This document shows, in pieces, positions 32,531 to 41,014 of a stretch of 47,669 bases of DNA. A program made the translations under genes and the position numbers. The notes under the pieces were generated by a model. The model saw nothing but the letters and a program-made list of their open reading frames with translations. It ran no database searches and was not told where the DNA came from. The DNA comes from RUG11788 sp964578175 (GTDB taxonomy: Bacteria; Bacillota_I; Bacilli_A; RF39; UBA660): positions 1 to 47,669 of the forward strand of contig CAZOBH010000007.1 in the NCBI GenBank assembly GCA_964578175.1. The letters are read 5' to 3'. The stretch's first letter is position 1; each line of letters begins with the position of its first letter.

Positions 32531-32870
32531 CAGCAACAGTCCTTTCTACTTCAATAGAATATGGACTTTTAAGTACTTTATTAATTCCAGGAGTAGTAAA
32601 ATCTATTGATTTAATTAAAGTAATAGTTACTAAATCATCTTTTTTAGTAATATATAAATCTACATCATATCCTTTATCTTTTAAAAATTTATTTATATCA
32701 TCATAATCTAATCCATTATTATATTTTTGAAGAGCTAAAGTAGCACCTGTTTCTATTTTATTTTTTTCATAGATGATTCTTCCAGTATCAATGCATGCAA
32801 AAAGAATGAAAAGTATAATTGGTAAAATAATAATAAACTCAACCAAGGCTTGACCATTTTTATTTTTCAT
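32523..32870 (-). CDS. tadE: TadE-like pseudopilin
   Basis: A 115-residue protein starting MKNKNGQALVEFIIILPIILFILFACIDTGR, a standard TadE N-terminus (GQALVEF). TadE proteins are processed by a prepilin peptidase and join the Flp pilus base. I start at ATG 32870, five bases after GAGGTGG, not at GTG 32879, which is part of that site. It is the first gene of the operon; a TATAAT -10 lies at 32896-32901. Confidence 0.82.
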   Translation of the reverse strand: MKNKNGQALVEFIIILPIILFILFACIDTGRIIYEKNKIETGATLALQKYNNGLDYDDINKFLKDKGYDVDLYITKKDDLVTITLIKSIDFTTPGINKVLKSPYSIEVERTVADE

Positions 32871-32895
32871 CCTAGCCACCTCTTATATCATAATC

Positions 32896-32901
32896 ATTAT
32901 A
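32896..32901 (-). promoter_or_regulatory. Probable -10 of the Tad operon
   Basis: TATAAT about 25 bases before the tadE start; the -35 region falls in the neighbouring terminator's T tract and is weak. Confidence 0.45.
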
Positions 32902-32911
32902 TCAAACAAAT

Positions 32912-32937
32912 AAAAAAAAGAGAATAAATCTCTTTAA
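32912..32937 (-). terminator. Terminator of the murF-ddl operon
   Basis: AAAGAGA / TCTCTTT stem with loop TTTAT, followed by eight or so T residues; overlaps the stop codon of the gene at 32934. Confidence 0.8.
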
Positions 32938-34067
32938 ATATCATGAATAATTAATTGATTATCACTATCTTCTCTAAAATCAAATATTTCTTTTTGTCTT
33001 AATAAGTAATTATCTCTTATTAATGTAACAGGATCTCTATCAATAGTTATAAAATCTTCTTTATGATAAGTACTAGTAATTATATTTAGAATAACATCTT
33101 CTTTAATTCTAGGAGTATTTAAAATTCCTTCATAGATAACATCTAACTTCATATTAAAAGTACTTTCTAAATTATTAAGTTCTTGTCTTGATATATGTCT
33201 ATTTAAATAATCATAACTAGTATCTAAGAATAATGATAAAGTCTCTATATAGTTATCATCACTTTCTTTAACACTTATTAAATCTTTTAATGTTACTAAA
33301 AAGAAATTATAATTAATCTTTCTAAACACTTCATTCTTATACATTCTTTTAGGTACAGAATCCGTTACTGGATCACATATATAAAATCCTTTTATATTAT
33401 ATTTAGAATCATCTATATAAATAAGTGATATATAGTCAGTTTTATTATTTCTTTTTATTTTTCCAATATAAACATTTATATCAATTCTTTTAAGTATTTC
33501 TTTAAATAATAAATTATAACCTAAAGAACTAGTTTTTCTAGTACTAATTATATCTGGAAGTCTAGAGCTAGCACTACTATCTAAATCTAATAATTTAACA
33601 AAATCATATACTTCTTTTATCTTTTCTATTTGTGAATAATCACTTTTAATACATGATAAAACTACATTTATATATTCTTCCATCTTTCTATAATCAGGAA
33701 GAGATGTTAATTGAAAATTACCATTGTTTACTTCATAAGATAAAGCCCAAGAAGAAGGATTTTCATAAGGCATAGATAATAATCTTTTTAATTCTTCTTT
33801 AGAATTCTTTCTAAGAATTAATTTTTCTACATATTCATCTCTTATCATTGGTGATAATTCTAAAATATGTTTAATATGTTCAATATCATCTATTCTTATA
33901 TCATCTCTAAAAACTACTTGAGCTATTGTATTAACTGAAAATATTAATTTTTTAACTTTATCTAATGATTCGGTAGTTAAAGGAGTGTCAAAGTCTAGAT
34001 TAGTAATTCCAACATATTTAAGAATTTCATCATTAAACTCTAAATCTGATTCAAAACTATTTTCCAA
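32934..34067 (-). CDS. Protein with a degenerate transglutaminase-like domain
   Basis: A 377-residue protein. A segment at about 150-250 follows the transglutaminase-like (TGc) plan: an active-site helix 'SSLGYNLLFKEILKRIDINVYIGKI' then 'TDYISLIYIDDSKYNIKGFYICDPVTDS'. The Cys expected at the helix start is Ser and the His after the turn is Tyr; only the Asp of CDP remains, so it is probably not a peptidase. The homology is by eye and uncertain. The likely start is TTG at 34065-34067, six bases after GGGGGTG; an earlier TTG/GTG reading overlaps that site. Last gene of the hydrolase-murF-ddl operon, next to the Tad operon. Confidence 0.55.
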   Translation of the reverse strand: MENSFESDLEFNDEILKYVGITNLDFDTPLTTESLDKVKKLIFSVNTIAQVVFRDDIRIDDIEHIKHILELSPMIRDEYVEKLILRKNSKEELKRLLSMPYENPSSWALSYEVNNGNFQLTSLPDYRKMEEYINVVLSCIKSDYSQIEKIKEVYDFVKLLDLDSSASSRLPDIISTRKTSSLGYNLLFKEILKRIDINVYIGKIKRNNKTDYISLIYIDDSKYNIKGFYICDPVTDSVPKRMYKNEVFRKINYNFFLVTLKDLISVKESDDNYIETLSLFLDTSYDYLNRHISRQELNNLESTFNMKLDVIYEGILNTPRIKEDVILNIITSTYHKEDFITIDRDPVTLIRDNYLLRQKEIFDFREDSDNQLIIHDI

Positions 34068-34092
34068 ATTTGACACCCCCAAATTTAAAATA

Positions 34093-35283
34093 TTATTTTA
34101 AAGTTTTAACTCCCTTTGCTCCTTTTGCTCCTTTTACTCCAGAATATCCACTTAAGATATTTGATTCAAAAGAATTTACCTTTCCATTCTTTTTCTTAAA
34201 ATCTTTTATTCCAATATTAATTAATTCATCTAATAATTCTGTATAACTCTTTCCAGCTGGTTCCCATAAATAGAATGCCAAACTTCCTGGAATTGTGTTA
34301 ACTTCATTTAAATATATCTTTTTCTTTTTATCGTCAATTAAGAAATCAATTCTTACATCTCCACTTAAATTAAGTGCACGACTTGCTTTTACAGCTACAT
34401 CTCTTACATCATTTGTAAGCTTTTCAGAAATATCAGCAGGTATCTTACGAGTAGCACTAGCCATTCCTTTACTAGCTCTACCTTTCTTACCACCAACATA
34501 TTTATCTTCATAAGTAAGTATTTCATTTGCAGATAATACTCTTTCAATAACACTAGTATCATATCCATCAGTATTACCAACAACTGATATATTAACTTCA
34601 ATTAAGTTTTTAATAACTTCTTCAACTAAAATCTTATTATCGTATTTAATTGCTTCTTCAATAGCTTCTTTTAATTCTTCTTTGTTATTAGCTATTCCAA
34701 TACCTACACTACTACCTAAAGTAGCAGGTTTAACAATAACTGGGTATTTAATCTTTTCTACTTGTTTAATTATCTTTTCAGGATTATCTTCATATTCTGA
34801 ATCAAAGAACCATGTATATTCAGGTATTGGTAATCCTTCTTGATCCCAAATTTGTTTTTGGAATACTTTATCTTGTCCAATAGCTGCTGGAGCAACATCT
34901 GGTCCCATAAATGGAATACCAATTGTTTTAAGATATCCTTGTAATGCTCCGTCTTCTACATTTGTACCATGAACGATTGGGAATGCAATATCAATCTCTT
35001 TTATTGCTTTCTTTAAGAATCCTTTAGATTGAAGTACAAATGATCCATATTTATTACGATATAAAACTACGTTTTTAGCATACTTTTTAAGTAAATCCAT
35101 ATCTTGGAAAGTTTCTATTTCTTTTAAGAATTCTCCAGTATACCATTCACCATTTTTATCAATATAGATTGGAATTATCTCATACTTTTCAGCATCCATT
35201 TTATTCATTGCTTGAATAGCTGAAATAATACTAACTTCATGTTCTACACTTTCTCCACCAAAAATTACACCTACTTTTATCAT
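34093..35283 (-). CDS. ddl: D-alanine--D-alanine ligase
   Basis: ATP-grasp enzyme that makes the D-Ala-D-Ala dipeptide for peptidoglycan. Motifs: GGESVEHEVSIISAIQA at the N-terminus (H and E/S substrate loop), VIVKPATLGSSVGIGIA near 184, ILVEEVIKNLIEVNISV, the omega loop with TYEDKY near 257, MASATRKIPA, and DVRIDFLIDDKKKKIYLNEVNTIPGS near 310. The Tyr in the omega loop fits D-Ala rather than D-Lac specificity (inference). At 396 residues it is about 40 longer than usual, with a C-terminal tail containing VKGAKGAKGVK. Follows murF by eight bases with AGGAGG. Confidence 0.94.
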   Translation of the reverse strand: MIKVGVIFGGESVEHEVSIISAIQAMNKMDAEKYEIIPIYIDKNGEWYTGEFLKEIETFQDMDLLKKYAKNVVLYRNKYGSFVLQSKGFLKKAIKEIDIAFPIVHGTNVEDGALQGYLKTIGIPFMGPDVAPAAIGQDKVFQKQIWDQEGLPIPEYTWFFDSEYEDNPEKIIKQVEKIKYPVIVKPATLGSSVGIGIANNKEELKEAIEEAIKYDNKILVEEVIKNLIEVNISVVGNTDGYDTSVIERVLSANEILTYEDKYVGGKKGRASKGMASATRKIPADISEKLTNDVRDVAVKASRALNLSGDVRIDFLIDDKKKKIYLNEVNTIPGSLAFYLWEPAGKSYTELLDELINIGIKDFKKKNGKVNSFESNILSGYSGVKGAKGAKGVKTLK

Positions 35284-35291
35284 AAGTCCTC

Positions 35292-36902
35292 CTATTTCTC
35301 ATTATAAGTATCAGGTAAATCATTTTCAAATAATGCATAAATTTTCTTTTCTTTCATACTACCTAATATCTCATATGCCTTTGTAACATCATTAATTATT
35401 ATTATATTATCTTCATTAAACTCTTTATCGCGTAATCCTGCAAGTATTGGTTTAGTTTTTTCTTCACCAACAAGAATTACTTTATCAGCAACATCTGCTA
35501 TTTGTTTTCCAAATTCTTTATTATAGAACTCTTCTTTATCTCCTAATTCAATCATACCAGGAGTAACTACTACTTTATACCCCTTCATCATATCAAGTAC
35601 TTCTAAAGCTGATTTTGCTCCAACTGGATTAGAATTATAAGCATCATCTATAAAAGTAAAATTAGGGAAACTTTTCATACTAAGTCTATGTTCAACTGGA
35701 GCTATCTTTCTAACAGCTTTTTGTAAATCAGTTACTTTAATATCAAAAGCACGTCCTAAAGCTAAAGCTGAAATAATATTATATACATTATGTTTTCCTA
35801 ATAACTTAGTACTAAATTCATATTTTTTCTTATCATCTTTAAAATATACATCAAAAGTAGTTCCTTCACTATTACATTTAATATTAGTTGCTCTAACATC
35901 TACTTCATCTTCTGTATCAATTCCTACCCAAAGTAATCTACAATGTCCTTCATTTTTAAATTCATAATTAACTTGTTTAGGATCATCTCTATTTAATACT
36001 CCAATACCATCACTTGGTAAATATTCAATTAATTCCATTTTTCCACTTTGAATATTTTCTTCACTTCCAAATGTTTCTAAATGTGCTGTACCAATTCTAG
36101 TAATAATACCATATTTAGGATTAACTAATTTGCAAAGTCTATTTATTTCTCCTTTAACATAAGCACCTAGCTCTGCAATAAAAATATCATCAAACTTAGT
36201 TAAATTATTATTTACTGTCATCATTATTCCATTAAATGTATTTACACTCTTTGGAGTTGGTAAAGTATTAAATTTAGAATTAAGAACTGTTGATAAAATA
36301 TTTTTACAACTAGTTTTACCATAACTACCAGTAATACCAATTATTTTTAAGTTCTCCATACTTTTTAATTTCTTTTTAGCAAGTTTTTCATAATGTTTAT
36401 ATACAAGTCTTTCTACAGGAGTATTTATAACTTTAGCAAAGAATACTACATAGAAACTAAATACTGCCATTATTGAAAGTAATATAACAAGATCACCTAT
36501 ATAACTATTAAATATTAATCCTAATACACATGGTATTAAATATAATATTACAGTTGTAACAATAAGTCTTTTAACACGTGAAGTTATAACTAAAGGTTTC
36601 TTATTTTGATCTAATCTTTCATTCTTTTTAATATTATAAATACAAACAATGTAAAGTATCACCAATATAGCAAGAAAATAGTAAGATAAATATGTCGCTA
36701 TTGACCACTCTAAACAAAAAGTAAATAGTATTCCAAACATATCTAAGTTTAAAAATACTTCTTTGATGTTTTTCTTAACCCATCTTAAATATCTATTGTT
36801 CTCATTATATAAATTTTGTTGCAACATATGAAGACTTCTCTTCATCTTAAACATTGCATAAATAAATACCAAAACCATCGCAATAATAAGTCTAACTAAC
36901 AT
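35292..36902 (-). CDS. murF: MurF-type Mur ligase with an N-terminal membrane domain
   Basis: A 536-residue Mur ligase. Residues 1-165 are not the usual UDP-sugar-binding domain but a membrane domain with about five spans (1-17, 57-75, 76-90, 112-132, 134-157) and a basic loop between. From about 185 the central and C-terminal ligase domains are standard: GITGSYGKTSCKN (189-201), FIAELGAYVKGEINRLCKLVNPKYGIITRIGTAHLETFGS, GVLNRDDP, LLGKHNVYNIISALA and EHRLSMK...DDAYNSNP. It should add D-Ala-D-Ala to UDP-MurNAc-tripeptide or a related acceptor; adjacency to ddl supports this. Loss of the normal substrate domain leaves the acceptor uncertain. Confidence 0.85.
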   Translation of the reverse strand: MLVRLIIAMVLVFIYAMFKMKRSLHMLQQNLYNENNRYLRWVKKNIKEVFLNLDMFGILFTFCLEWSIATYLSYYFLAILVILYIVCIYNIKKNERLDQNKKPLVITSRVKRLIVTTVILYLIPCVLGLIFNSYIGDLVILLSIMAVFSFYVVFFAKVINTPVERLVYKHYEKLAKKKLKSMENLKIIGITGSYGKTSCKNILSTVLNSKFNTLPTPKSVNTFNGIMMTVNNNLTKFDDIFIAELGAYVKGEINRLCKLVNPKYGIITRIGTAHLETFGSEENIQSGKMELIEYLPSDGIGVLNRDDPKQVNYEFKNEGHCRLLWVGIDTEDEVDVRATNIKCNSEGTTFDVYFKDDKKKYEFSTKLLGKHNVYNIISALALGRAFDIKVTDLQKAVRKIAPVEHRLSMKSFPNFTFIDDAYNSNPVGAKSALEVLDMMKGYKVVVTPGMIELGDKEEFYNKEFGKQIADVADKVILVGEEKTKPILAGLRDKEFNEDNIIIINDVTKAYEILGSMKEKKIYALFENDLPDTYNEK

Positions 36903-36911
36903 AAAATCCTC

Positions 36912-37637
36912 CTATATAAAATTAAATAATATATTAATAACTTGATTAAGATTCTCTAAATATGCATAATGTGTACCAGGCAATTTAATTAATGCAGAAT
37001 CTTTAATAAGTTTTTCTAATTCTTCGGCTTCAGTTACTGGAACAGCCTGATCATTTACTCCCCAAATAAGTAATGTTGGAACATCAATCTTTTTAGCTTC
37101 TTCTATTAAATCTTGATTAACTGTAAGTACTAGAGTTTTTCTCATTATATCACTTGCTGATTTATAATCTTGACTTCCAATATGCTTCTTAGCAAATCCT
37201 TCAAGATTCTTAATAACTGGAACTTTTTTCATAAATTTTAATACTTTTACTTTAAAACTTACTTTTTCTATTTCTTTTCTAAACGGACTTCCAAATAAAA
37301 CTAGCTTATCTATTTTATTACGTGATGCATAAATAATAGCTATTCTTCCGCCAAAAGAATGACCAATTAATATTGGATTTTTTACTTTAAGTTTATTAAG
37401 TAACTCTTCTAAAACATCACAGTACTCATAAACACTCATTTCTTTTTTAGGTTCAGGACTATTACCAAATCCTGGAAAATCTAAAATAATTATTCTATTA
37501 TCTTTTTCTAATTTATCACCAATAGGTTTCATCATTTCAATATTTTGTCCCCAACCATGAAGTAGTACTACTGGTTTACCTTTTTTATTACCATAATCTA
37601 TATAATTAATTTCTAATCCATTCACATCTAGTTTCAT
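36912..37637 (-). CDS. Alpha/beta hydrolase
   Basis: A 241-residue alpha/beta-fold hydrolase: oxyanion region VVLLHGWGQN near 29-38, nucleophile elbow GHSFGGR near 100, Asp in IWGVNDQAVP and His in LPGTHYAYLEN near the C-terminus, so the triad is complete. Substrate unknown. I start at 37637 (MKLDVNG) because GGGTG lies five bases before that ATG. A TATAAT at 37654-37659 could be its -10. First gene of the operon with murF and ddl, so a role in the envelope is possible. Confidence 0.85.
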   Translation of the reverse strand: MKLDVNGLEINYIDYGNKKGKPVVLLHGWGQNIEMMKPIGDKLEKDNRIIILDFPGFGNSPEPKKEMSVYEYCDVLEELLNKLKVKNPILIGHSFGGRIAIIYASRNKIDKLVLFGSPFRKEIEKVSFKVKVLKFMKKVPVIKNLEGFAKKHIGSQDYKSASDIMRKTLVLTVNQDLIEEAKKIDVPTLLIWGVNDQAVPVTEAEELEKLIKDSALIKLPGTHYAYLENLNQVINILFNFI

Positions 37638-37661
37638 ATTTACACCCATTATCATTATAAA

Positions 37662-37692
37662 ACAAAAAAGGATGTAAATACAAACCTTTTTA
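37662..37692 (-). terminator. Terminator of yqeG-yqeH
   Basis: AAAAGG / CCTTTT outer stem plus TGTA / TACA inner stem, followed by T residues on the minus strand. Confidence 0.75.
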
Positions 37693-37696
37693 TCAA

Positions 37697-38749
37697 TTAA
37701 ATCAAAGAATCTCTTTGGAACTCTTTAATATTTATGTCTGCATATACATCTATCTTTGCTTCATTAACAATTTTAATAAATCCTAATCCAGAAATAACTA
37801 AATCTTCATGGAATCCAATTTCAAAACTCTTCTTAGGATAATCACGAGCTTTATTACATTTACTCATATTAAAATATTTTTTTATTTTAAGATCATTAGA
37901 TACGAAGAAAGTAAAACTATTCTTCTCTCCTTCTACATAATCTATTCTAAAGAAATCACCAACAACTAAACATTGACCAGGTCTAATTTGATATGTTTTA
38001 GGTTTAATTTCTTTCTTAGGACTAATCTTTTTATATTCAGATTTATCTATAAAATTAATTATATTTCCTCTATCTATTAATCCCGGAGTATCTATTAAAT
38101 ATAAATCATCACTCATTTTAATAGTAATTTTATTTAACGTAGTTGATGGCATTGGAGATATAGTTAATTCTCCNNNNNNNNNNATGTAATAGATTTCGAT
38201 ATCAAAGCCTTTGTCGCCTTCATATTCAGAATAATCTTTCATAAGTTTATTAATAAGGCTACTCTTTCCTACATTAGTATTACCAACTACATATACATTT
38301 TTACTAGTTTTATATTTTTTAATCATACTAAGCAATTCATCAAAATTATAATTTTTAGATGTAGATACTATAATAACATCTTGGAAATCTAAATTTAATT
38401 TTTTAAAATATTCAATTATTTTTTCATCCTTAATACTTCTTGGTAAAACGTCTCTTTTATTAAGTACAAGTATCATTTTATTAGTTATATATTTTCTAAT
38501 TTCAGATAAGTCTTCACCAATATTTAAAATATCTTCTATATATAAAACTAAATCCTTAGTTTTATTAACTCCTTTAAGTATTTTAATAAAGTCTTCATTA
38601 GATTTAGTAACTATTTGATACTCTCCATAATTTTTAAGTCTAAAACATCTATTACATATAGAATTATCTAAGTTAGATGTATATCCTTCTTGAGTAATAT
38701 TTTTATCTTGGAGTTTAACCCCACATCCTATACATCTTCTCTCACTCAT
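37697..38749 (-). CDS. yqeH: Ribosome-assembly GTPase YqeH, interrupted by an assembly gap
   Basis: Circularly permuted GTPase needed for 30S maturation in Bacilli. N-terminal zinc finger CIGCGVKLQ...CNRCFRL (5-36), then permuted G motifs: NKRDVLP (G4, near 97), P-loop VGNTNVGKSSLIN (near 155-167), and DTPGLI (G3, near 221). Ten N at 38174-38183 fall right in the switch I region between P-loop and SPMPSTTL. About a dozen residues before the gap (GFDIEIYY region) do not fit the family, so the gap flank may be misassembled. Frame continuity across the gap is not evidence, since the gap length is nominal. Start overlaps yqeG by eight bases. Confidence 0.9.
   Translation of the reverse strand: MSERRCIGCGVKLQDKNITQEGYTSNLDNSICNRCFRLKNYGEYQIVTKSNEDFIKILKGVNKTKDLVLYIEDILNIGEDLSEIRKYITNKMILVLNKRDVLPRSIKDEKIIEYFKKLNLDFQDVIIVSTSKNYNFDELLSMIKKYKTSKNVYVVGNTNVGKSSLINKLMKDYSEYEGDKGFDIEIYYXXXXGELTISPMPSTTLNKITIKMSDDLYLIDTPGLIDRGNIINFIDKSEYKKISPKKEIKPKTYQIRPGQCLVVGDFFRIDYVEGEKNSFTFFVSNDLKIKKYFNMSKCNKARDYPKKSFEIGFHEDLVISGLGFIKIVNEAKIDVYADINIKEFQRDSLI
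38174..38183. other. Assembly gap (ten N)
   Basis: Ten undetermined bases within yqeH, most likely a scaffolding gap of nominal length. Confidence 0.99.
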
Positions 38750-39266
38750 AATATTTACCTCTTTCTAGTATTTGTTTCTTACTTAAATGATTAATTATTC
38801 TATTCTCTAAAAATCTATTAAAAAAAGTTACTTTTAAATCTTTTTTTCCTAATGGATCAACAAGAATAGTCATACATCCAAATCTATTTCCACCAAATAC
38901 ATCAGTCATTAACTGATCCCCTACAACACACATTTCACTTTTTTTGTATTTTTTCTTTTTTTGTACTTCTTTAAACCCTTTAGTTAATGGTTTTAACGCA
39001 AAAGATACAAATTCAGCATCAGGTTCAAATTCATGACAAAACTTATAAATTCTTTTGTAATTATTATTAGACACTATATAGATATCAAAATCAAGTCTTA
39101 ATTTATGTATAAAATCTAATACTTTCTTAGGTGGTTTACCTTCAGATATTAAAGCTAAGGTATTATCAAGATCATAAAGAATTGTTTTTATACCAGACTC
39201 TTTTAATTTTTTATAATCAATATCATATATATCTTTATAATATTTATCAGGAACAAATATTTTCAT
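38742..39266 (-). CDS. yqeG: YqeG family HAD phosphatase
   Basis: A 174-residue HAD (IIIA) phosphatase: motif I TILYDLDNTLA near 34-41, YIVSNNN (motif II) near 72, and KPLTKGF...CVVGDQLMTDVFGGNRFGC (motifs III/IV). YqeG is commonly next to YqeH in Firmicutes and is assigned a role in phosphatidylglycerophosphate dephosphorylation or an unknown substrate. I start at 39266 (MKIFVPDKY), with GGAGG seven bases before. Confidence 0.88.
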   Translation of the reverse strand: MKIFVPDKYYKDIYDIDYKKLKESGIKTILYDLDNTLALISEGKPPKKVLDFIHKLRLDFDIYIVSNNNYKRIYKFCHEFEPDAEFVSFALKPLTKGFKEVQKKKKYKKSEMCVVGDQLMTDVFGGNRFGCMTILVDPLGKKDLKVTFFNRFLENRIINHLSKKQILERGKYYE

Positions 39267-39282
39267 ATTAACCTCCAGATAC

Positions 39283-39320
39283 AAAAAGTGATAAATAGAT
39301 TAACTAAATATCACTTTCTA
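39283..39320 (-). terminator. Terminator of the surface protein gene at 39322
   Basis: AAAGTGATA / TATCACTTT stem with a 15-base loop and a T tract, directly after the stop codon and before yqeG. Confidence 0.75.
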
Positions 39321-39321
39321 T

Positions 39322-40917
39322 TTATTTTAAATTTAATTCTTCTGTACTAAGTTCTTTTGTCGCTTCAACTTCTTGTTCTAATTCTACTTTTTCTCCTCTT
39401 CTTCTTCTTTCACGTCTTGGAATTACTTCCTTTTTAGGAGCTTCTTCTTCGTCAGTAGAATCATCTATTTCTTCATTACTATCTTCTTGGTTATCCTCTA
39501 TTTCCTTTTTCTTAGTACTAGTTTTCTTACTAGGTTTAGAATCTTTTTTCTTAGTATATAAAATAATAATAATTATTATAAGTACTATAAGTATAAATAT
39601 CTCTAAAAGCATAAAGAAATTAATTCTATTATCTTTAACTATTTTAATTGTGTATTTACTACTTTCTCCATCTATACCTGTTATAGTGATATTTATTTCA
39701 TCTCCTATTTTTAAATCTTTAGCAAGACTAGGATCTTTATTAATATCAGGTTCAATTGTAACAGTAACTTCATCATCTTTAGCTACTGGTTGACAATAAA
39801 TATGAAGATTTTTAATTAAATTTTTACTATATCTAATTTCATATACATAATTATTTTTATCAAAGTTAATATTATATCCACGTATATTAAGAGATTTTAA
39901 CATCTTACTAATATTAGAATCTACATTATTAATAATAACTGAATATGTTGCTTTATCTCCTTTTTCAGATGTAACAGTTATAACAAATTCATTTTCTCCT
40001 ATAGCTAATACTTGTGGTCCTGCTACTTCAGCTTTAGCATTACTATCAGTAGGAATCGCTTCAATTTTAACAGAAGTCGCTTTAAACTTTTTAATTGTAT
40101 AGTTATACTTTGTTGGAGAAAAATCATCTATTGCAGTTCCATCTATTGTTATTCCAGATAAAGTAGTATCAGTACTTCTAATATCTTCGCGTGAAATATT
40201 TAAAGTATAAACTTGTTCTTTACCACTTTCTGCAACAGCTATTACTTTAACAGTATTATTTCCATATTCTAAAGCAACAGTTCTATTTCCATAACCAGTT
40301 TTTAAAGATGCTTTATCATTATTTGTTTTAGCTTCAATTATTGCGGATGAAATGTTACCAGCAACAGCTACATCATAGTTATAATTATTAGATGAAAACT
40401 TATCAACTGGTGTTCCATTAACTGATAAAGACTTAAGAGTAGCATCTGTTGATTGAACTTTTAAAGTCAAACTATTTTGTCCATAAGGCGTAGTCTCTTC
40501 TCCATTTGTATAGTTTGAATTTTTTATCATTAAATTAGCACTATTAGCAGAAGGTTTTGATGCAACACTAAATGTAATAGTTCCAATTGTTTGAGGACAA
40601 CTTGAAGCACATTTAAATTCTACTTTTTTACCGGATGAACTCAATTTTGTTGTAACTTTCCAATTTCCATTTCCAGTAGTATCTTTAGTAGTTAAAACAT
40701 TTTGATCAAAAGTAATTTCAGCATCAAATGTTCCACCGCTTACAACTCCATTTCCACCTCCAACGGCAATGCTATAAACAACTGTTCCACCAGGTGCAAT
40801 ATTAGTTGGACCAGTTAATTTTACTGTTTCTCCTTCAGCAAAAATATTATTTGGTATTAAAAAACATAATACCCCTAACAACATAACCCACAATCTAAAC
40901 TTTTTATTATCTATCAT
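39322..40917 (-). CDS. Surface protein with cohesin-like and cadherin-like beta-sandwich domains
   Basis: A 531-residue exported protein. Signal peptide 1-28 (FAEG end); a cohesin-like domain at about 30-150 (VKLTGPTNIAPGGTVVYSIAV...TIGTITFSV); two clear cadherin-like beta-sandwich repeats (PF12733 pattern: ATLKSLSVNGTPVDKFSSNNYNY... and TTLSGITIDGTAIDDFSPTKYNY...) at about 153-240 and 246-330, and a third weaker copy to about 420; one membrane span near 428-450; then an 80-residue cytosolic tail, first basic and then very acidic (EEIDDSTDEEE). The plan matches the Ig-like protein at 102-1352. Both may be receptors or wall-contact proteins; no ligand is known. Strong promoter upstream. Confidence 0.82.
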   Translation of the reverse strand: MIDNKKFRLWVMLLGVLCFLIPNNIFAEGETVKLTGPTNIAPGGTVVYSIAVGGGNGVVSGGTFDAEITFDQNVLTTKDTTGNGNWKVTTKLSSSGKKVEFKCASSCPQTIGTITFSVASKPSANSANLMIKNSNYTNGEETTPYGQNSLTLKVQSTDATLKSLSVNGTPVDKFSSNNYNYDVAVAGNISSAIIEAKTNNDKASLKTGYGNRTVALEYGNNTVKVIAVAESGKEQVYTLNISREDIRSTDTTLSGITIDGTAIDDFSPTKYNYTIKKFKATSVKIEAIPTDSNAKAEVAGPQVLAIGENEFVITVTSEKGDKATYSVIINNVDSNISKMLKSLNIRGYNINFDKNNYVYEIRYSKNLIKNLHIYCQPVAKDDEVTVTIEPDINKDPSLAKDLKIGDEINITITGIDGESSKYTIKIVKDNRINFFMLLEIFILIVLIIIIIILYTKKKDSKPSKKTSTKKKEIEDNQEDSNEEIDDSTDEEEAPKKEVIPRRERRRRGEKVELEQEVEATKELSTEELNLK

Positions 40918-40954
40918 AAATATAACTCCTTCGTTATAAAATTATTCTAATATA

Positions 40955-40983
40955 ATTATAAAATTAAATTATTAATTTGTCTA
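40955..40983 (-). promoter_or_regulatory. Promoter of the surface protein gene
   Basis: TAGACA at 40978-40983, 17-base spacer, TATAAT at 40955-40960; predicted start near 40948, about 31 bases before ATG with GAAGGAG as ribosome site. Confidence 0.8.
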
Positions 40984-40988
40984 TAAAA

Positions 40989-41014
40989 TAAAAAAAGTAC
41001 TATAAAAGTACTTC
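40989..41014 (-). terminator. Terminator of patatin-nitroreductase
   Basis: AAGTACT / AGTACTT stem, loop TTTAT containing the nitroreductase stop codon, followed by T residues. Confidence 0.8.

Noticed and set aside
34404..34601. Minus-strand 65-residue frame within ddl
   Set aside because: Out-of-frame shadow within a conserved enzyme.
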